64,000 nt of DNA from Alphaproteobacteria bacterium (GTDB lineage: Bacteria; Pseudomonadota; Alphaproteobacteria; Sphingomonadales; JAKSBY01), in assembly GCA_021774625.1 (NCBI GenBank), contig JAJFIV010000027.1, positions 336,566 through 400,565 on the forward strand, read 5' to 3'. Under the pieces are notes generated by a model. It made no database searches and was not told where the DNA came from. It saw only the letters and a list, made by a program, of their open reading frames with translations. Shown here one piece after another: positions 34,241-44,662 of the stretch. Position numbers and translations under genes: made by a program. Position 1 is the first letter of the stretch; the number at the start of each line of letters is the position of its first letter.

Positions 34241-35572
34241 ATGATCAAGTCCCGCGCCATGACATCACCGGATCCTCATTTTTCCCGCAAGCTGGCGGCC
34301 GAGGCCATAGCCAGACTTTTGCGCAAACAGACCCCGCTTGACGCCAGCCTTGCCGCAGCCGCAAAGCCGGGCGTGGCCTGGCAGGAAATTGCCTTTGCCC
34401 GCCGGCTCGCCGAAACCGCGCTCCGACGTCTCGGCTCCATCGATTGGGTGATAGACCACTGCCTAAAACACAAGCTGCCGCCCAAGACGGAGGCCGTCAG
34501 GGATTTTTTGCGGATCGGTCTGGCGCAGATTTTTTTCATGGAAACGGCCGACCATGCCGCGGTGCACACAACCGTCGAACTTATCGCCAATTCCAGGCGG
34601 CGGGAAGCGCAGGGTCTGAAAAATCTTGCCAACGCCCTTCTCAGGCGCTGTGTGCGCGAACGGGAAGCCTTTTTAAACCAGGTGAACAAACAGGCAAATC
34701 TGGATACGCCGCCCTGGCTTTGGCAGCGCTGGACCGCGGCTTATGGCGAAACGGCGGCGGGCCGGATTGCCGCCGCCCATCGGCTTGAGCCGCCCCTTGA
34801 TCTTGTTTTTCACACGAAAGCCGGTCGCGATAATTTTGTAAAGCAAGCGGGGGGCAGCCCTCTGCCGACCGGGGCGCTTCGCCTCGACCGGCAGGGGAAA
34901 GTCAGCACGCTGCCGGGATTTTCCGAAGGCCGGTTCTGGGTGCAGGATATGGCGGCGGGCCTCGCCGTCCCGCTGTTCGGCTCCGTGGCGGATAAAAAGG
35001 TGGCTGATCTTTGTGCGGCCCCCGGTGGCAAGACGTTGCAACTGGCCGCCGGCGGCGGTCATGTCACAGCGGTTGATATTTCCACGGCCAAATGCGCCTT
35101 GCTGCGGGAAAATCTGCAGCGAACCGGGCTTTCCGCCGATATCGTGACGTCAAATATCATGAAATGGCGGCCCCGGGAATTGTTTGATTGTGTGCTGTTG
35201 GACGCCCCCTGTTCCGCCACCGGCACCATCCGCCGCCACCCCGACCTGCCTTATCTCAAACGGCCGTCGGATATCGAAAAGCTGAGGGACATTCAGGCCG
35301 GTATGCTAACGCGCGCTTTCTCCTTTCTTCAGCCGGGCGGCACGCTGATTTATTGCGTCTGCTCCCTGGAACCGGAAGAGGGCGAGCAGCAGGTCGCGGC
35401 TTTTTTAGATGGCGGACCTGGCGCAAAAAGACAGCCGGTCGAGGCCAGTGAGGCTGGCGGGCTGAAAGAAGCCATAACCGCCGATGGCGATGTCCGGACC
35501 TTGCCCTGCCATCTGGAAGAAGCCGGTGGAATGGACGGATTTTTTATCAGCCGTTTGATGAAAGCCGGATAG
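34241..35572 (+). CDS. rsmB: 16S rRNA (cytosine-C5) methyltransferase, RsmB family
   Basis: 443-residue RsmB/Sun-type enzyme that methylates C967 of 16S rRNA. The N-terminal ~150 residues form a NusB-like RNA-binding domain (RDFLRIGLAQIFFMETADHA, LANALLRRCVREREAF). The C-terminal SAM domain has DLCAAPGGKTLQLAAGGG, DAPCSATGTIRRHPDL and the second catalytic Cys in IYCVCSLEPEEGE. Start ATG 34241; an ATG at 34259 is also possible. rpe follows after 51 bp. Confidence 0.92.
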   Translation: MIKSRAMTSPDPHFSRKLAAEAIARLLRKQTPLDASLAAAAKPGVAWQEIAFARRLAETALRRLGSIDWVIDHCLKHKLPPKTEAVRDFLRIGLAQIFFMETADHAAVHTTVELIANSRRREAQGLKNLANALLRRCVREREAFLNQVNKQANLDTPPWLWQRWTAAYGETAAGRIAAAHRLEPPLDLVFHTKAGRDNFVKQAGGSPLPTGALRLDRQGKVSTLPGFSEGRFWVQDMAAGLAVPLFGSVADKKVADLCAAPGGKTLQLAAGGGHVTAVDISTAKCALLRENLQRTGLSADIVTSNIMKWRPRELFDCVLLDAPCSATGTIRRHPDLPYLKRPSDIEKLRDIQAGMLTRAFSFLQPGGTLIYCVCSLEPEEGEQQVAAFLDGGPGAKRQPVEASEAGGLKEAITADGDVRTLPCHLEEAGGMDGFFISRLMKAG

Positions 35573-35623
35573 AACACGTTCAGCGCTGTTGCAGGGGCTT
35601 TTGCAAACTGCTAATCAGCAATC

Positions 35624-36280
35624 ATGCAAAAACCAACCCGTATTTCGCCGTCCATTCTGTCTGCCGACTTTGCCCGGCTTGGTGAAGAGGTCCGCGCCAT
35701 TGATGAAGCGGGGGCCGATTATATCCATATTGATGTGATGGATGGCCACTTTGTGCCCAACCTGACCATCGGCCCCGATGTCGTGACGGCGCTCCGCCCC
35801 TATTCCGAAAAGCCGTTCGATGTGCATCTGATGATTTCGCCGGTTGATCCCTTTCTTGAAGCCTTCGCCGCGGCCGGCGCTGATATCATCACGATCCATC
35901 CGGAAGCAGGCCCCCATCTTCACCGCACCCTGCAGACGATCCGGCAGCTTGGAAAAAAAGCCGGGGTCGCGCTTAATCCGGCAACCCCTGTCGAAGCCGT
36001 TGATTATATCATGGATGATATTGATCTTATTCTGGTCATGACGGTCAATCCGGGTTTTGGCGGTCAGTCCTTTATTGAAAGCCAGCTCGGTAAAATCGCG
36101 GCCTTGCGGAAAAAGATCGATATTTCGGGCCGTGATATCGACCTTGAAGTGGATGGCGGCATTGTGCCGGCAACGGCAAAAAAGGCGATTGCGGCCGGGG
36201 CCGATGTGCTGGTTGCCGGAACCGCCAGTTTTAAAGACGGGCCGGACAATTATGCGGCAAATATCGCAAATTTAAGGTGA
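35624..36280 (+). CDS. rpe: Ribulose-phosphate 3-epimerase
   Basis: 218-residue TIM-barrel epimerase interconverting ribulose 5-phosphate and xylulose 5-phosphate in the pentose phosphate pathway. The metal and catalytic residues are in [54 protein letters not shown] and LEVDGGIVP. It lies between rsmB and the heparinase-like gene in a conserved run. Confidence 0.96.
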   Translation: MQKPTRISPSILSADFARLGEEVRAIDEAGADYIHIDVMDGHFVPNLTIGPDVVTALRPYSEKPFDVHLMISPVDPFLEAFAAAGADIITIHPEAGPHLHRTLQTIRQLGKKAGVALNPATPVEAVDYIMDDIDLILVMTVNPGFGGQSFIESQLGKIAALRKKIDISGRDIDLEVDGGIVPATAKKAIAAGADVLVAGTASFKDGPDNYAANIANLR

Positions 36281-36333
36281 CATCGATTGCAGAAAACAAT
36301 AGCAGCCCGCTTTGATATGAACGGTCTTCTTCC

Positions 36334-38055
36334 ATGACTGATCGGCTGGAACGCCCCAAAAATGATGCTTTGATTGCCGTTGCCGCCCGGCGAACGCTTT
36401 ATTTCCTGAGATCACTTGGCTACCGGATGCCGCTTTACCGCCTGCGCCTGAAAGGCAGACACCCCTTGAAGCTATTGGCGAGCCCGGCCGATCTCTGGCC
36501 GGGGAACGCCGAAAAAGGGGCCGCGCTTCTTGCCGGCACGTTCACCCATGCCGGTAAAAGCCATACACTGGATAAAGGCGACATCTGGCTGAAGGCTGAG
36601 CGGGAACAAGAGGCCTATGCCCGCTGGCTGCAAAGTTTTTGCTGGCTCCGCCATCTCGCGGCGGCTCCTGACGGGAAAGCAGCGCAGCGTCAGGCGGAAC
36701 ATCTCGTCAAAAAATGGCTGGAGCATTATCATGAATGGCATCCGCTTGCCTGGCGACCGGAAATCATCGGGGAGCGGCTCGGCATCTGGCTGTTTTATGC
36801 GCCCCTGATCCTGTCTTCGCCGGACATGGTCTATCGCAGCGCGGTCCTGAACGCCATGGCGCGCCAGGCCCGGCATCTGACCCGGACGGTTATGGACATA
36901 CCGGATGGGCCGGCGCGGATCGCCTCACTGGTTGGCCTCGCACTTACCGGCCTCCTGCTGCCCAATGCCGAGGGGCGGTTGTCAAAAGCGCTGAAAAGGC
37001 TCGAAAAAGCCCTGACATCCTACATTCTGCCGGATGGCGGGCCGGCCAGCCGCAACCCGGCGCACGGGCTTGCCGTTCTGAAAAACCTGCTGATGCTGCG
37101 CCGCGCCTTTGAAGAGCGGAAAAGCGAAGAGCCGCCCTGGCTGCAGACTTTTATGGACAGGATCGTTCCCTTTCTCAAAGCTTTGACCCATCCCGATGGC
37201 GGTTTCGCGGCTTTTAACGGAGCCTTTCCGGACGACGCAAAAATGCTGGCCGCGGCCATCGCAAAGTCCGGGGCGACCGGCCGCGCCATCGAAAATGCGT
37301 CCTATTGCGGTTACCGGCGGTTTGAACGGAACGGGGCGGTGCTGATCCTTGATGCCGGGCCGCCGCCGAAAAAGGAATTAAGCGAGGGAGCTCACGCCAG
37401 CGCCCTGTCCTTTGAATTCAGCAAAGACGGCCAGCGCATGATCGTCAATGTGGGCGGTTCCGATCCCGATGCCGCGCCCGGCCGGAACGACCTGTCCTTC
37501 CTTAATCGCACTTCGGCGGCCCATTCAACGCTGATCCTGGCCAGCACAAACAGCGCCGAGGTGCTGGCCGATGGCACTCTGGGCCATGGTCCCACGGTCA
37601 CAATCTGCGAACGAAATGAAAATGACGGCGGGGCATGGATTGAGGCAGAACATGACGGATATGCGGGTAAATTCGGTCTGCGCCATCAGCGGCGGCTGTT
37701 CCTGTCGTCTGACGGCTGTGACTTCCGCGGTGAAGACCGCCTGATCCCCGGCGGCAAAAAACCCTTCTCGCTTTTCGGGCGGCAAAAAACCCGGGCCGTG
37801 CATATCCGGTTTCACATTCACCCGGATGTCGCCTGTTCCGCGACTCAGGACGGCAGCGGCATCATCCTGAAACTTGCCAGCAAACAGGGCTGGCTGTTCC
37901 GCGCCAAAGGCGGTGAGATCGGGCTTGAAGACAGCCTTTATCTCAGCGCGGCGGGGCAGGTGCGGAAAAGCAGCCAGATCATCATCGCCGCCGCGGTGCA
38001 GCACGAGGAAACACTCATCAACTGGTCGTTCCGCCATATGGAAAGAAAAAGTTAA
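36334..38055 (+). CDS. Heparinase II/III family protein
   Basis: 573-residue protein with an N-terminal alpha/alpha barrel (about 60-330; WHPLAWRPEIIGERLGIWLF, DGGPASRNPAHGLAVLKNLL) and a C-terminal beta-sandwich heparinase II/III domain (about 345-560; LSFEFSKDGQRMIVNVGGSD, then NRTSAAHSTLILASTNSAEV). Relatives are polysaccharide lyases, but this alphaproteobacterial branch lacks a signal peptide and is tied to rpe-purH, which suggests a housekeeping role with unidentified substrate. Two His likely to act in catalysis occur in the NPAHG and SAAHSTL segments. Confidence 0.87.
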   Translation: MTDRLERPKNDALIAVAARRTLYFLRSLGYRMPLYRLRLKGRHPLKLLASPADLWPGNAEKGAALLAGTFTHAGKSHTLDKGDIWLKAEREQEAYARWLQSFCWLRHLAAAPDGKAAQRQAEHLVKKWLEHYHEWHPLAWRPEIIGERLGIWLFYAPLILSSPDMVYRSAVLNAMARQARHLTRTVMDIPDGPARIASLVGLALTGLLLPNAEGRLSKALKRLEKALTSYILPDGGPASRNPAHGLAVLKNLLMLRRAFEERKSEEPPWLQTFMDRIVPFLKALTHPDGGFAAFNGAFPDDAKMLAAAIAKSGATGRAIENASYCGYRRFERNGAVLILDAGPPPKKELSEGAHASALSFEFSKDGQRMIVNVGGSDPDAAPGRNDLSFLNRTSAAHSTLILASTNSAEVLADGTLGHGPTVTICERNENDGGAWIEAEHDGYAGKFGLRHQRRLFLSSDGCDFRGEDRLIPGGKKPFSLFGRQKTRAVHIRFHIHPDVACSATQDGSGIILKLASKQGWLFRAKGGEIGLEDSLYLSAAGQVRKSSQIIIAAAVQHEETLINWSFRHMERKS

Positions 38056-38127
38056 AGCGTCTTGCAGACACCGCAGGCTTCCGCTACCTAGTCGGCTTCT
38101 GAAATCGAAAATATCTGGCCTTTTTTT

Positions 38128-39717
38128 ATGAACGAACCCATTTCCATTTCCCGCGCTCTTTTATCCGTATCCGATAAAACCGGCCTGATTGAACTCGCGA
38201 CCCTTCTGGCTGGGTTTGGCGTCGAAATTTTATCCACTGGCGGCAGCGCCAAAGCCCTCAGGGAAGCCGGGATCACTGTCCGGGATGTGGCCGATTATAC
38301 CGGCTTTCCGGAAATGATGGATGGCCGGGTCAAAACCCTGCATCCCAAAATTCATGGCGGGCTTCTGGCGCGCAGGCACAATGCGGCCCATCAACAGGCG
38401 ATGACGGATTTCGGGATCGGCGCCATTGATCTTGTCGCCATCAATCTTTATCCCTTTGAGGAAACCGTTGAAACGGGCGCGGACTTCGCCACGACAATCG
38501 AGAATATCGATATCGGCGGTCCCGCCATGATCCGCTCGGCGGCTAAAAACCATGCCTTTGTCACGGTTTTAACGGACCCGGCAGATTATGAAAGCGTGAT
38601 GGCGGAACTCCGTGAAAACAAGGGCGCAACCCGCCATGACCTCCGGAAAGAACTTGCCGCCAAGGCCTATGCCCGAACCGGCGCGTATGACGCCGCCATC
38701 GCGGGCTGGTTTCAGCGGCAACTGGGCGATGATTATCCCGAACGGCTGGTATTGGCCGCAAAGCGCAAACAGAACCTGCGTTACGGCGAAAACCCCCATC
38801 AGTCGGCAGCGCTTTATACAAGACGCGGCAACAACCGGGCCGGGGTCGCGAGCGCCACGCAACTCCAGGGCAAAGAGCTTAGCTACAACAATCTCAACGA
38901 TACCGACGCCGCCTTTGAACTGGTGAGCGAGTTTGACAGGACCAAGCCGGGGGTCGCCATTATCAAGCATGCCAATCCCTGCGGAGCGGCTTATGGGTCC
39001 AGTTTAAAAGAGGCTTATCTGAAAGCGCTGGCCTGTGATCCGGTCAGCGCCTTTGGTGGCATCATTGCGCTCAATCAGCCGCTGGATGCGGCAACGGCAG
39101 AGGAAATCGCCAAAATCTTTACCGAGGTTATCATTGCCCCGGCCATAGAGGACGGGGCCCGGGAAATACTGGCCGCCAAAAAGAATCTGCGGCTTTTGAT
39201 AACGAACGGCCTCGCCGATCCCCGGGAAGCCGGCCATATCGTCAAATCCATCGCCGGCGGCTATCTGGTTCAGGATCGCGACAATGGACAGATTACGCGG
39301 GACGATTTGAAAATCGTCACCAAACGCAAACCGAACGAGCGGGAGCTGGAAGATTTGTTGTTCGCCTTCACGCTCTGCAAACACGTCAAATCCAATGCCA
39401 TCATTTATGTGAAGGACGGCGCAGCGGTTGGCATTGGCGCCGGCCAGATGAGCCGGGTGGATTCGGCCAAGATCGCCGCCGCCAAAGCGCAGGATGCGGC
39501 GGACGCCATTGGCGCCGCGCAACCCGAAACCCGGGGTTCCGTCGTTGCCTCGGACGCCTTTTTCCCTTTTGCGGACGGCCTTCTGGCCGCAGCCAAAGCC
39601 GGGGCGACCGCCGTTATTCAGCCAGGCGGCTCGATGCGCGACGATGAAGTCATTGCGGCCGCAGATGAGCAGGGTCTGGCCATGGCGCTGACCGGCATGC
39701 GCCATTTCCGGCATTAG
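38128..39717 (+). CDS. purH: Bifunctional AICAR formyltransferase/IMP cyclohydrolase PurH
   Basis: 529-residue enzyme catalysing the last two steps of IMP synthesis. The N-terminal cyclohydrolase domain (about 1-200) starts [19 protein letters not shown]. The C-terminal formyltransferase domain carries the catalytic KH pair in [11 protein letters not shown] and [11 protein letters not shown], plus the final [17 protein letters not shown]. Full length, ending 9 bp from the convergent glutamate dehydrogenase gene. Confidence 0.97.
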   Translation: MNEPISISRALLSVSDKTGLIELATLLAGFGVEILSTGGSAKALREAGITVRDVADYTGFPEMMDGRVKTLHPKIHGGLLARRHNAAHQQAMTDFGIGAIDLVAINLYPFEETVETGADFATTIENIDIGGPAMIRSAAKNHAFVTVLTDPADYESVMAELRENKGATRHDLRKELAAKAYARTGAYDAAIAGWFQRQLGDDYPERLVLAAKRKQNLRYGENPHQSAALYTRRGNNRAGVASATQLQGKELSYNNLNDTDAAFELVSEFDRTKPGVAIIKHANPCGAAYGSSLKEAYLKALACDPVSAFGGIIALNQPLDAATAEEIAKIFTEVIIAPAIEDGAREILAAKKNLRLLITNGLADPREAGHIVKSIAGGYLVQDRDNGQITRDDLKIVTKRKPNERELEDLLFAFTLCKHVKSNAIIYVKDGAAVGIGAGQMSRVDSAKIAAAKAQDAADAIGAAQPETRGSVVASDAFFPFADGLLAAAKAGATAVIQPGGSMRDDEVIAAADEQGLAMALTGMRHFRH

Positions 39718-39726
39718 AGTCTTTTC

Positions 39727-42700
39727 TTACACTTTCGCGAGAATGCTCCGGATATGGCGGGTGGCAAAGCTGAGCTTTGCGACCGAAACCGGACCGCTTG
39801 CGCGAATATCGGCAAGCAGTCCGTTGACCCGGCCAAGCGGCTCCTCCTGATCCTTCATCCACTGGCCGATCACCGTATCGCTGCTTTTGGCCCTGGAAGA
39901 CGCGAGGATGCTGCGGGTGACGTGCCTTTGCTGGTCTGCCAGGTCGTCGATTACCGCGCGGGCGGCAAGCCGGTCCCAGTGATCTTCGCTGGTCATCATA
40001 TCGGCCGCTTTTCTAAGCCAATCAAGACCGATCCGACAGCCTATTTCAAAATAGGCTTTGCCGACTTCCCGGACCGGACGCTTCAATGCGCCGGCAACCG
40101 CGACAATATCGCAGGCGGGACCCATTGATTCCAGCGCAGAGACTTTCCGCGCCAGGGTCTGCGGCACTTTCTGTTCTTCATACATTGCCCGCTTTTCATC
40201 AAATGACCCGCGCTCTAGCGGGCTGAGCACGCTGACCGGCGCATTCAGAAGATCGGCCAGGCCGGGCCGGTACTGTTCGACCAGGCGGGCTATATCAAGC
40301 GGCGCCGGGGCATTGTTCAAAAACCAGATAGCCTGACGTTTGACAAAGTCACAAATCTCCATATGCATCAGGCCCTGAATGGTCGCCGGCGCCTTATAAT
40401 CCAGCGCATCGATTGCCGGCCAGATATCGGTCAGGCTAAAGGCATCACGGACAATCAGGAAGGCCGAAACCACCTGTTCACGGGACAGTCCGGTTTCCTC
40501 GCGGACATCCCGGATATAGGTCAGACCCGCCCGGTTGATCACCTGATTGGCAAGGGTTGTGGCGACAATTCCGCGCCTCAGCTGATGACGGCCAAGCTCC
40601 TGGTCAAACCGCAATCTGAGGATTTTGGGAAACCCCCGGGAAAGCTCAGGGTAAAGATAGCTGCTCTCGATTAGCGATCCCGCGAGCAGTGAATCTTTCA
40701 GGGACATCTTGCTATAGGCGAGCAGGGTCGAAAGCTCGGGACGTGTCAGACCTTTCTGCTGGACCGCCATCTCGGCAAAGGCTTCATCATCGGGCAGACC
40801 TTCAATCGCCCGGTCCAGTTTGCCGTCCCGCTCCAGAGTCCGAATGAGACTGACATGGCTTTCGCGGGATTTGATCGCCTGCATTTCGGCGATGGAAATG
40901 GCCTGAGTCTGCAGATAATTATCCTCAAGGACAATCGCGGCAACTTCCTCGGTCATGGAAACAAGAAGCTGGTCCCGCTCAGCGCTTTTAATGGACCCGC
41001 CGGCCGCCGCATCAAGCAGCAGAATCTTGATATTAACTTCCTTGTCCGAACAATCCACCCCGGCCGAATTATCAATAAAGTCCGTATTGAGCCGCCCGCC
41101 CGCGCGGGAGAATTCGATCCGCGCCTGTTGGGTAAGGCCAAGATTACCGCCCTCGCCAACCACCTTTACACCAAGCGCATTGGCATCCACACGCAAGGCA
41201 TCATTGGAGCGGTCGCCGGCCTCGCCATGGCTTTCGTAACTGGCTTTGACATAAGTGCCGATCCCGCCCACCCAGAGCAAATCCGCCTTGGCTTTTAAAA
41301 TCGCATGGATCAAATCCTGCGGACTGAGGGATTTTTGATCGGTCCCTAAAAAGACTTTGAGTTCATTGGTCAGCGGAATGGATTTGGCGGAGCGGTTAAA
41401 CACGCCGCCGCCCTTGGAAATCAGTTTTGAATTGTAATCGGCCCAGCTTGACCGAGGCAGCGCAAACAATCTTTTCCGCTCTTTATAGCTTTTTTCCGGA
41501 TCCGGGTCGGGATCAAAAAAGATATGCCGGTGATCGAAGGCCGCCTGCAGACGGATGGTTTTGGAGAGCAGCATGCCGTTGCCGAACACATCGCCCGACA
41601 TGTCGCCAATGCCGATCACCGTGATGGGGTCTTTCTGAACATCGATGCCCATTTCACGAAAGTGCCTTTGCACCGAAACCCAGGCGCCGCGGGCGGTAAT
41701 CGCCATTTTTTTATGATCATAGCCCTTGGAGCCGCCGGACGCGAAGGCATCATCCAGCCAGAAATTGCGCGACTGCGCAATCCCGTTGGCTATATCGGAG
41801 AAACTTGCCGTGCCCTTGTCGGCGGCCACCACCAGATAGGGGTCCTTGCCATCGTAGCGGACCGTCTTTTTCGGCGGGACGGCTTTACCGGCAATGAGAT
41901 TATCAGTGACGGAAAGCAGGCTGCGGATGAATATTTTGTAACAGGCCGTCCCTTCGGTCAGAACGCCCTCCCGGTCGCTGGCGTGAGGCAGGTGCTTGGG
42001 GATGAAGCCGCCCTTCGCGCCAACCGGAACAATCACCACATTCTTGACCTGTTGCGCCTTGACCAGGCCGAGCACTTCCGTGCGGAAATCCTCCCGCCGG
42101 TCGGACCATCTGAGACCGCCGCGGGCCACCGGCCCAAACCGCAGATGAATGCCCTCAAGCCGTGGCGAATAGACAAAAATTTCCGCATACGGCTTGGGCT
42201 TGGGCATTTCCCGGACCTTGGCCGAACGGATTTTGAGCGCCAGCCCAAGCTGCGGCGACGGCCCGGATTCCGAAGAGATATATTCATCCTGATAGAAATT
42301 GGTGCGGATCGTGGCCATGATCACATTCAGATAGCTTCTGAGAATCCGGTCCTGATCAAGGCTGTTCACCATGGTGAATTTACGGCGGATTTCCTGGGCA
42401 AACGCCTTGGCCTCTTCCTCGCGCGCTTTCGCTGACGGACCTTTGGGTTCGAATTTCAGCTTGAACAGTTTCAGGAAAAGAGCGGCGATGGCAGAATATT
42501 CAACCAGACAGTCTTCGACATAATCCTGACTGAAAGCGAGGCCGATCTGGCGCAGATATTTCGCATAGGCCCGCAGGATAACGCCGTCCTGCCAGGTAAA
42601 ATAAGCCATCGTCGTCAGGGCGTTAAAGCCGTCATCCTCAACCAGGCCATGCCAGACCTGATTGAGAAGGTCTTCGATCAGAGGTTTAAGAACGGCGCCG

Positions 42701-44589
42701 TCCAGCCGTTCGCCGAACCGGCTGGTCAGATAAAAATCATGCACACAGCCGCCGCTTTCGCGTTCAAGTTCATAGGCATGTTCGCCGATAACCTTAAGGC
42801 CGAGATGCTCAAGCATGGGCAGGCATTCCGAGAGCGGAACCACCCGCCGGCCGTGATTAATTTTCAGCCGGACCGCATTTTCAGGGTCGGTGCGGCGGCG
42901 ATAAAGATCGAAACGCACATCATCGGCGCCGCCGACCTCTTCCAGTTTCTCGATATCGATAATGGCCTGCCGCGGCGCAAATTCTTCGCGATATGCAATG
43001 GAAAAAACATCCCGGTAGGCGTCAAATAGCTGATTTCCGCGCTCTTCGCCGAGCCGCTCAACCAGTTCATCATGCAAATGCTCCGCCCAGCCCTTGGCTA
43101 CTTCCTGAACATTCCGATTCAACCGTTCGACATCGGGATGGCGCACGCTGCCCGGCTTGGTGCGGACAATAAACTGCCAGCGCGCCATCACATCGTTGGA
43201 AAGCTGGGCGTAATAGACGGAAATTTCGCCATTGAACGCCTTACAGAGAAGCTTTTCTATGGCGCCCCGGAGATCGGAATGATATTTTTCCCGCGGCACA
43301 TAAACCAGGACGGAGGCAAAGCGTTCAAACTTGTCCTGGCGCACAAAGACCTTGGTTTGCGGCCGTTCCATGAGATGAAGAACGCCGAGACTAATTTCCA
43401 GAAGCTGATCTTCATTGATCTGGAACAGCTCGTCCCTCGGGAACGTTTCCAGAATATGAGCCAGCGCCTTGCCGGCATGGCTTTTTTTATGAAAGACCGC
43501 GCGGCGCTGAACATTGACGACCTTGCGCCTGAGCAATGGTATATCCTTGGCGTTGCGGCTGTAGGCAAGCGATGTGAAAAGGCCGACAAAGCGGTGTTCG
43601 CCAACCACCTTTCCGGAGGAATCAAACATTTTGACGCCCACATAGTCCATATGAACCGGGCGGTGGACCGTTGATTTCACATTGGCCTTGGTAATGATAA
43701 CCGGGTCATCCTGCAGAAGAAAATGCCGGATTTCCTGGGATATCGGCGTCAGCCCCTCCGCGCCGCGCAGAACAAAGCGCTTGGGATCCCGCAAAATACC
43801 GAGCCCCGATCCGCCAATCGAATCGAAACGCGCCGTCTTTGGGTTGCCGTCAAAGCGGTATTCCCGGTAGCCAAGAAAAGTAAAATGATCGGCTGCCAAC
43901 CAGCGCAGCAGAGCAATCGCCTCATCATTCAGCGAAAAGTCTGCCGCTGAAGGGCGCGCCGTTAACGCGGCAACCGTTTCATCAATTTTTGCCATCATGC
44001 CGCGCCAATCAACCACCGCCATCCGGACATCGCTGAGAATGCCGATCACGATTTTTTCGATGGATTTGAGTTTTTTCGGATCGGACTGGGCGTCTATTTC
44101 AATATAAAGGCTGGATTCCGGTGGCGAATCCGGTGAACTGCCTTCATCGAAATCCACCGTGCCGACTGTCGACAGACGTTTGCCTGCCGCATTACGCTCA
44201 ACCACAAAAACCGGATGATGCACCACATGGATGCCCAGATGGTGAGTGGCGCTGAGCCCGCCGGTAATGGAATCCACAATGAACGGCATATCGTCATTGA
44301 CGATCTGGATCACCGTGTGGGGGGTTTGCCAGCCATCCTTTTTCAGATCCGGGTTAAAAACCCTGAAATTGACGGCGCCGGGTTTCCTGACCGCCGCCAG
44401 ATCCCACATGGATTTCGCCAGGTGATACAGCGTCGGAATTTCGACATTCAGGACATCTTCCGGTGCGGACGGCCCGAAAAAGACATCAATAAAACGGCAC
44501 AGATCCTGCGCCTGTTTTTCCTTCATCCGGGTTTTTGCGTATTTTTTTACTTCAGCAGTGACGGCGTCTTTTTGAGCCCAGGTATTCAC
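39727..44589 (-). CDS. gdhZ: NAD-specific glutamate dehydrogenase, 180-kDa type
   Basis: 1620-residue large glutamate dehydrogenase (GdhZ/GDH2-like family), converting glutamate to 2-oxoglutarate for catabolism. The N-terminal ~700 residues hold ACT-like regulatory regions. The catalytic core, around residues 740-1230, includes RLEGIHLRFGPVARGGLRWSD, VKNVVIVPVGAKGGFIPK, GIGDMSGDVFGNGML and KVVGEGGNLGLTQQARIEF. The C-terminal part is helical. This size class is typical of Alphaproteobacteria and Pseudomonas. The enzyme links amino-acid breakdown to the TCA cycle and in Caulobacter to cell division control. Confidence 0.95.
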   Translation of the reverse strand: MNTWAQKDAVTAEVKKYAKTRMKEKQAQDLCRFIDVFFGPSAPEDVLNVEIPTLYHLAKSMWDLAAVRKPGAVNFRVFNPDLKKDGWQTPHTVIQIVNDDMPFIVDSITGGLSATHHLGIHVVHHPVFVVERNAAGKRLSTVGTVDFDEGSSPDSPPESSLYIEIDAQSDPKKLKSIEKIVIGILSDVRMAVVDWRGMMAKIDETVAALTARPSAADFSLNDEAIALLRWLAADHFTFLGYREYRFDGNPKTARFDSIGGSGLGILRDPKRFVLRGAEGLTPISQEIRHFLLQDDPVIITKANVKSTVHRPVHMDYVGVKMFDSSGKVVGEHRFVGLFTSLAYSRNAKDIPLLRRKVVNVQRRAVFHKKSHAGKALAHILETFPRDELFQINEDQLLEISLGVLHLMERPQTKVFVRQDKFERFASVLVYVPREKYHSDLRGAIEKLLCKAFNGEISVYYAQLSNDVMARWQFIVRTKPGSVRHPDVERLNRNVQEVAKGWAEHLHDELVERLGEERGNQLFDAYRDVFSIAYREEFAPRQAIIDIEKLEEVGGADDVRFDLYRRRTDPENAVRLKINHGRRVVPLSECLPMLEHLGLKVIGEHAYELERESGGCVHDFYLTSRFGERLDGAVLKPLIEDLLNQVWHGLVEDDGFNALTTMAYFTWQDGVILRAYAKYLRQIGLAFSQDYVEDCLVEYSAIAALFLKLFKLKFEPKGPSAKAREEEAKAFAQEIRRKFTMVNSLDQDRILRSYLNVIMATIRTNFYQDEYISSESGPSPQLGLALKIRSAKVREMPKPKPYAEIFVYSPRLEGIHLRFGPVARGGLRWSDRREDFRTEVLGLVKAQQVKNVVIVPVGAKGGFIPKHLPHASDREGVLTEGTACYKIFIRSLLSVTDNLIAGKAVPPKKTVRYDGKDPYLVVAADKGTASFSDIANGIAQSRNFWLDDAFASGGSKGYDHKKMAITARGAWVSVQRHFREMGIDVQKDPITVIGIGDMSGDVFGNGMLLSKTIRLQAAFDHRHIFFDPDPDPEKSYKERKRLFALPRSSWADYNSKLISKGGGVFNRSAKSIPLTNELKVFLGTDQKSLSPQDLIHAILKAKADLLWVGGIGTYVKASYESHGEAGDRSNDALRVDANALGVKVVGEGGNLGLTQQARIEFSRAGGRLNTDFIDNSAGVDCSDKEVNIKILLLDAAAGGSIKSAERDQLLVSMTEEVAAIVLEDNYLQTQAISIAEMQAIKSRESHVSLIRTLERDGKLDRAIEGLPDDEAFAEMAVQQKGLTRPELSTLLAYSKMSLKDSLLAGSLIESSYLYPELSRGFPKILRLRFDQELGRHQLRRGIVATTLANQVINRAGLTYIRDVREETGLSREQVVSAFLIVRDAFSLTDIWPAIDALDYKAPATIQGLMHMEICDFVKRQAIWFLNNAPAPLDIARLVEQYRPGLADLLNAPVSVLSPLERGSFDEKRAMYEEQKVPQTLARKVSALESMGPACDIVAVAGALKRPVREVGKAYFEIGCRIGLDWLRKAADMMTSEDHWDRLAARAVIDDLADQQRHVTRSILASSRAKSSDTVIGQWMKDQEEPLGRVNGLLADIRASGPVSVAKLSFATRHIRSILAKV

Positions 44590-44662
44590 GTCCGATATCC
44601 TTTCAAACAGTCCTTCATTTCAGCTGCCCCCTGTTTCTTTGGAAATTATTCATCCGGCCAAA

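Noticed and set aside
41524-42435. 303-codon open frame antisense to the glutamate dehydrogenase gene
   Set aside because: Lies inside the conserved catalytic core of the 180-kDa enzyme; judged a codon-bias shadow.
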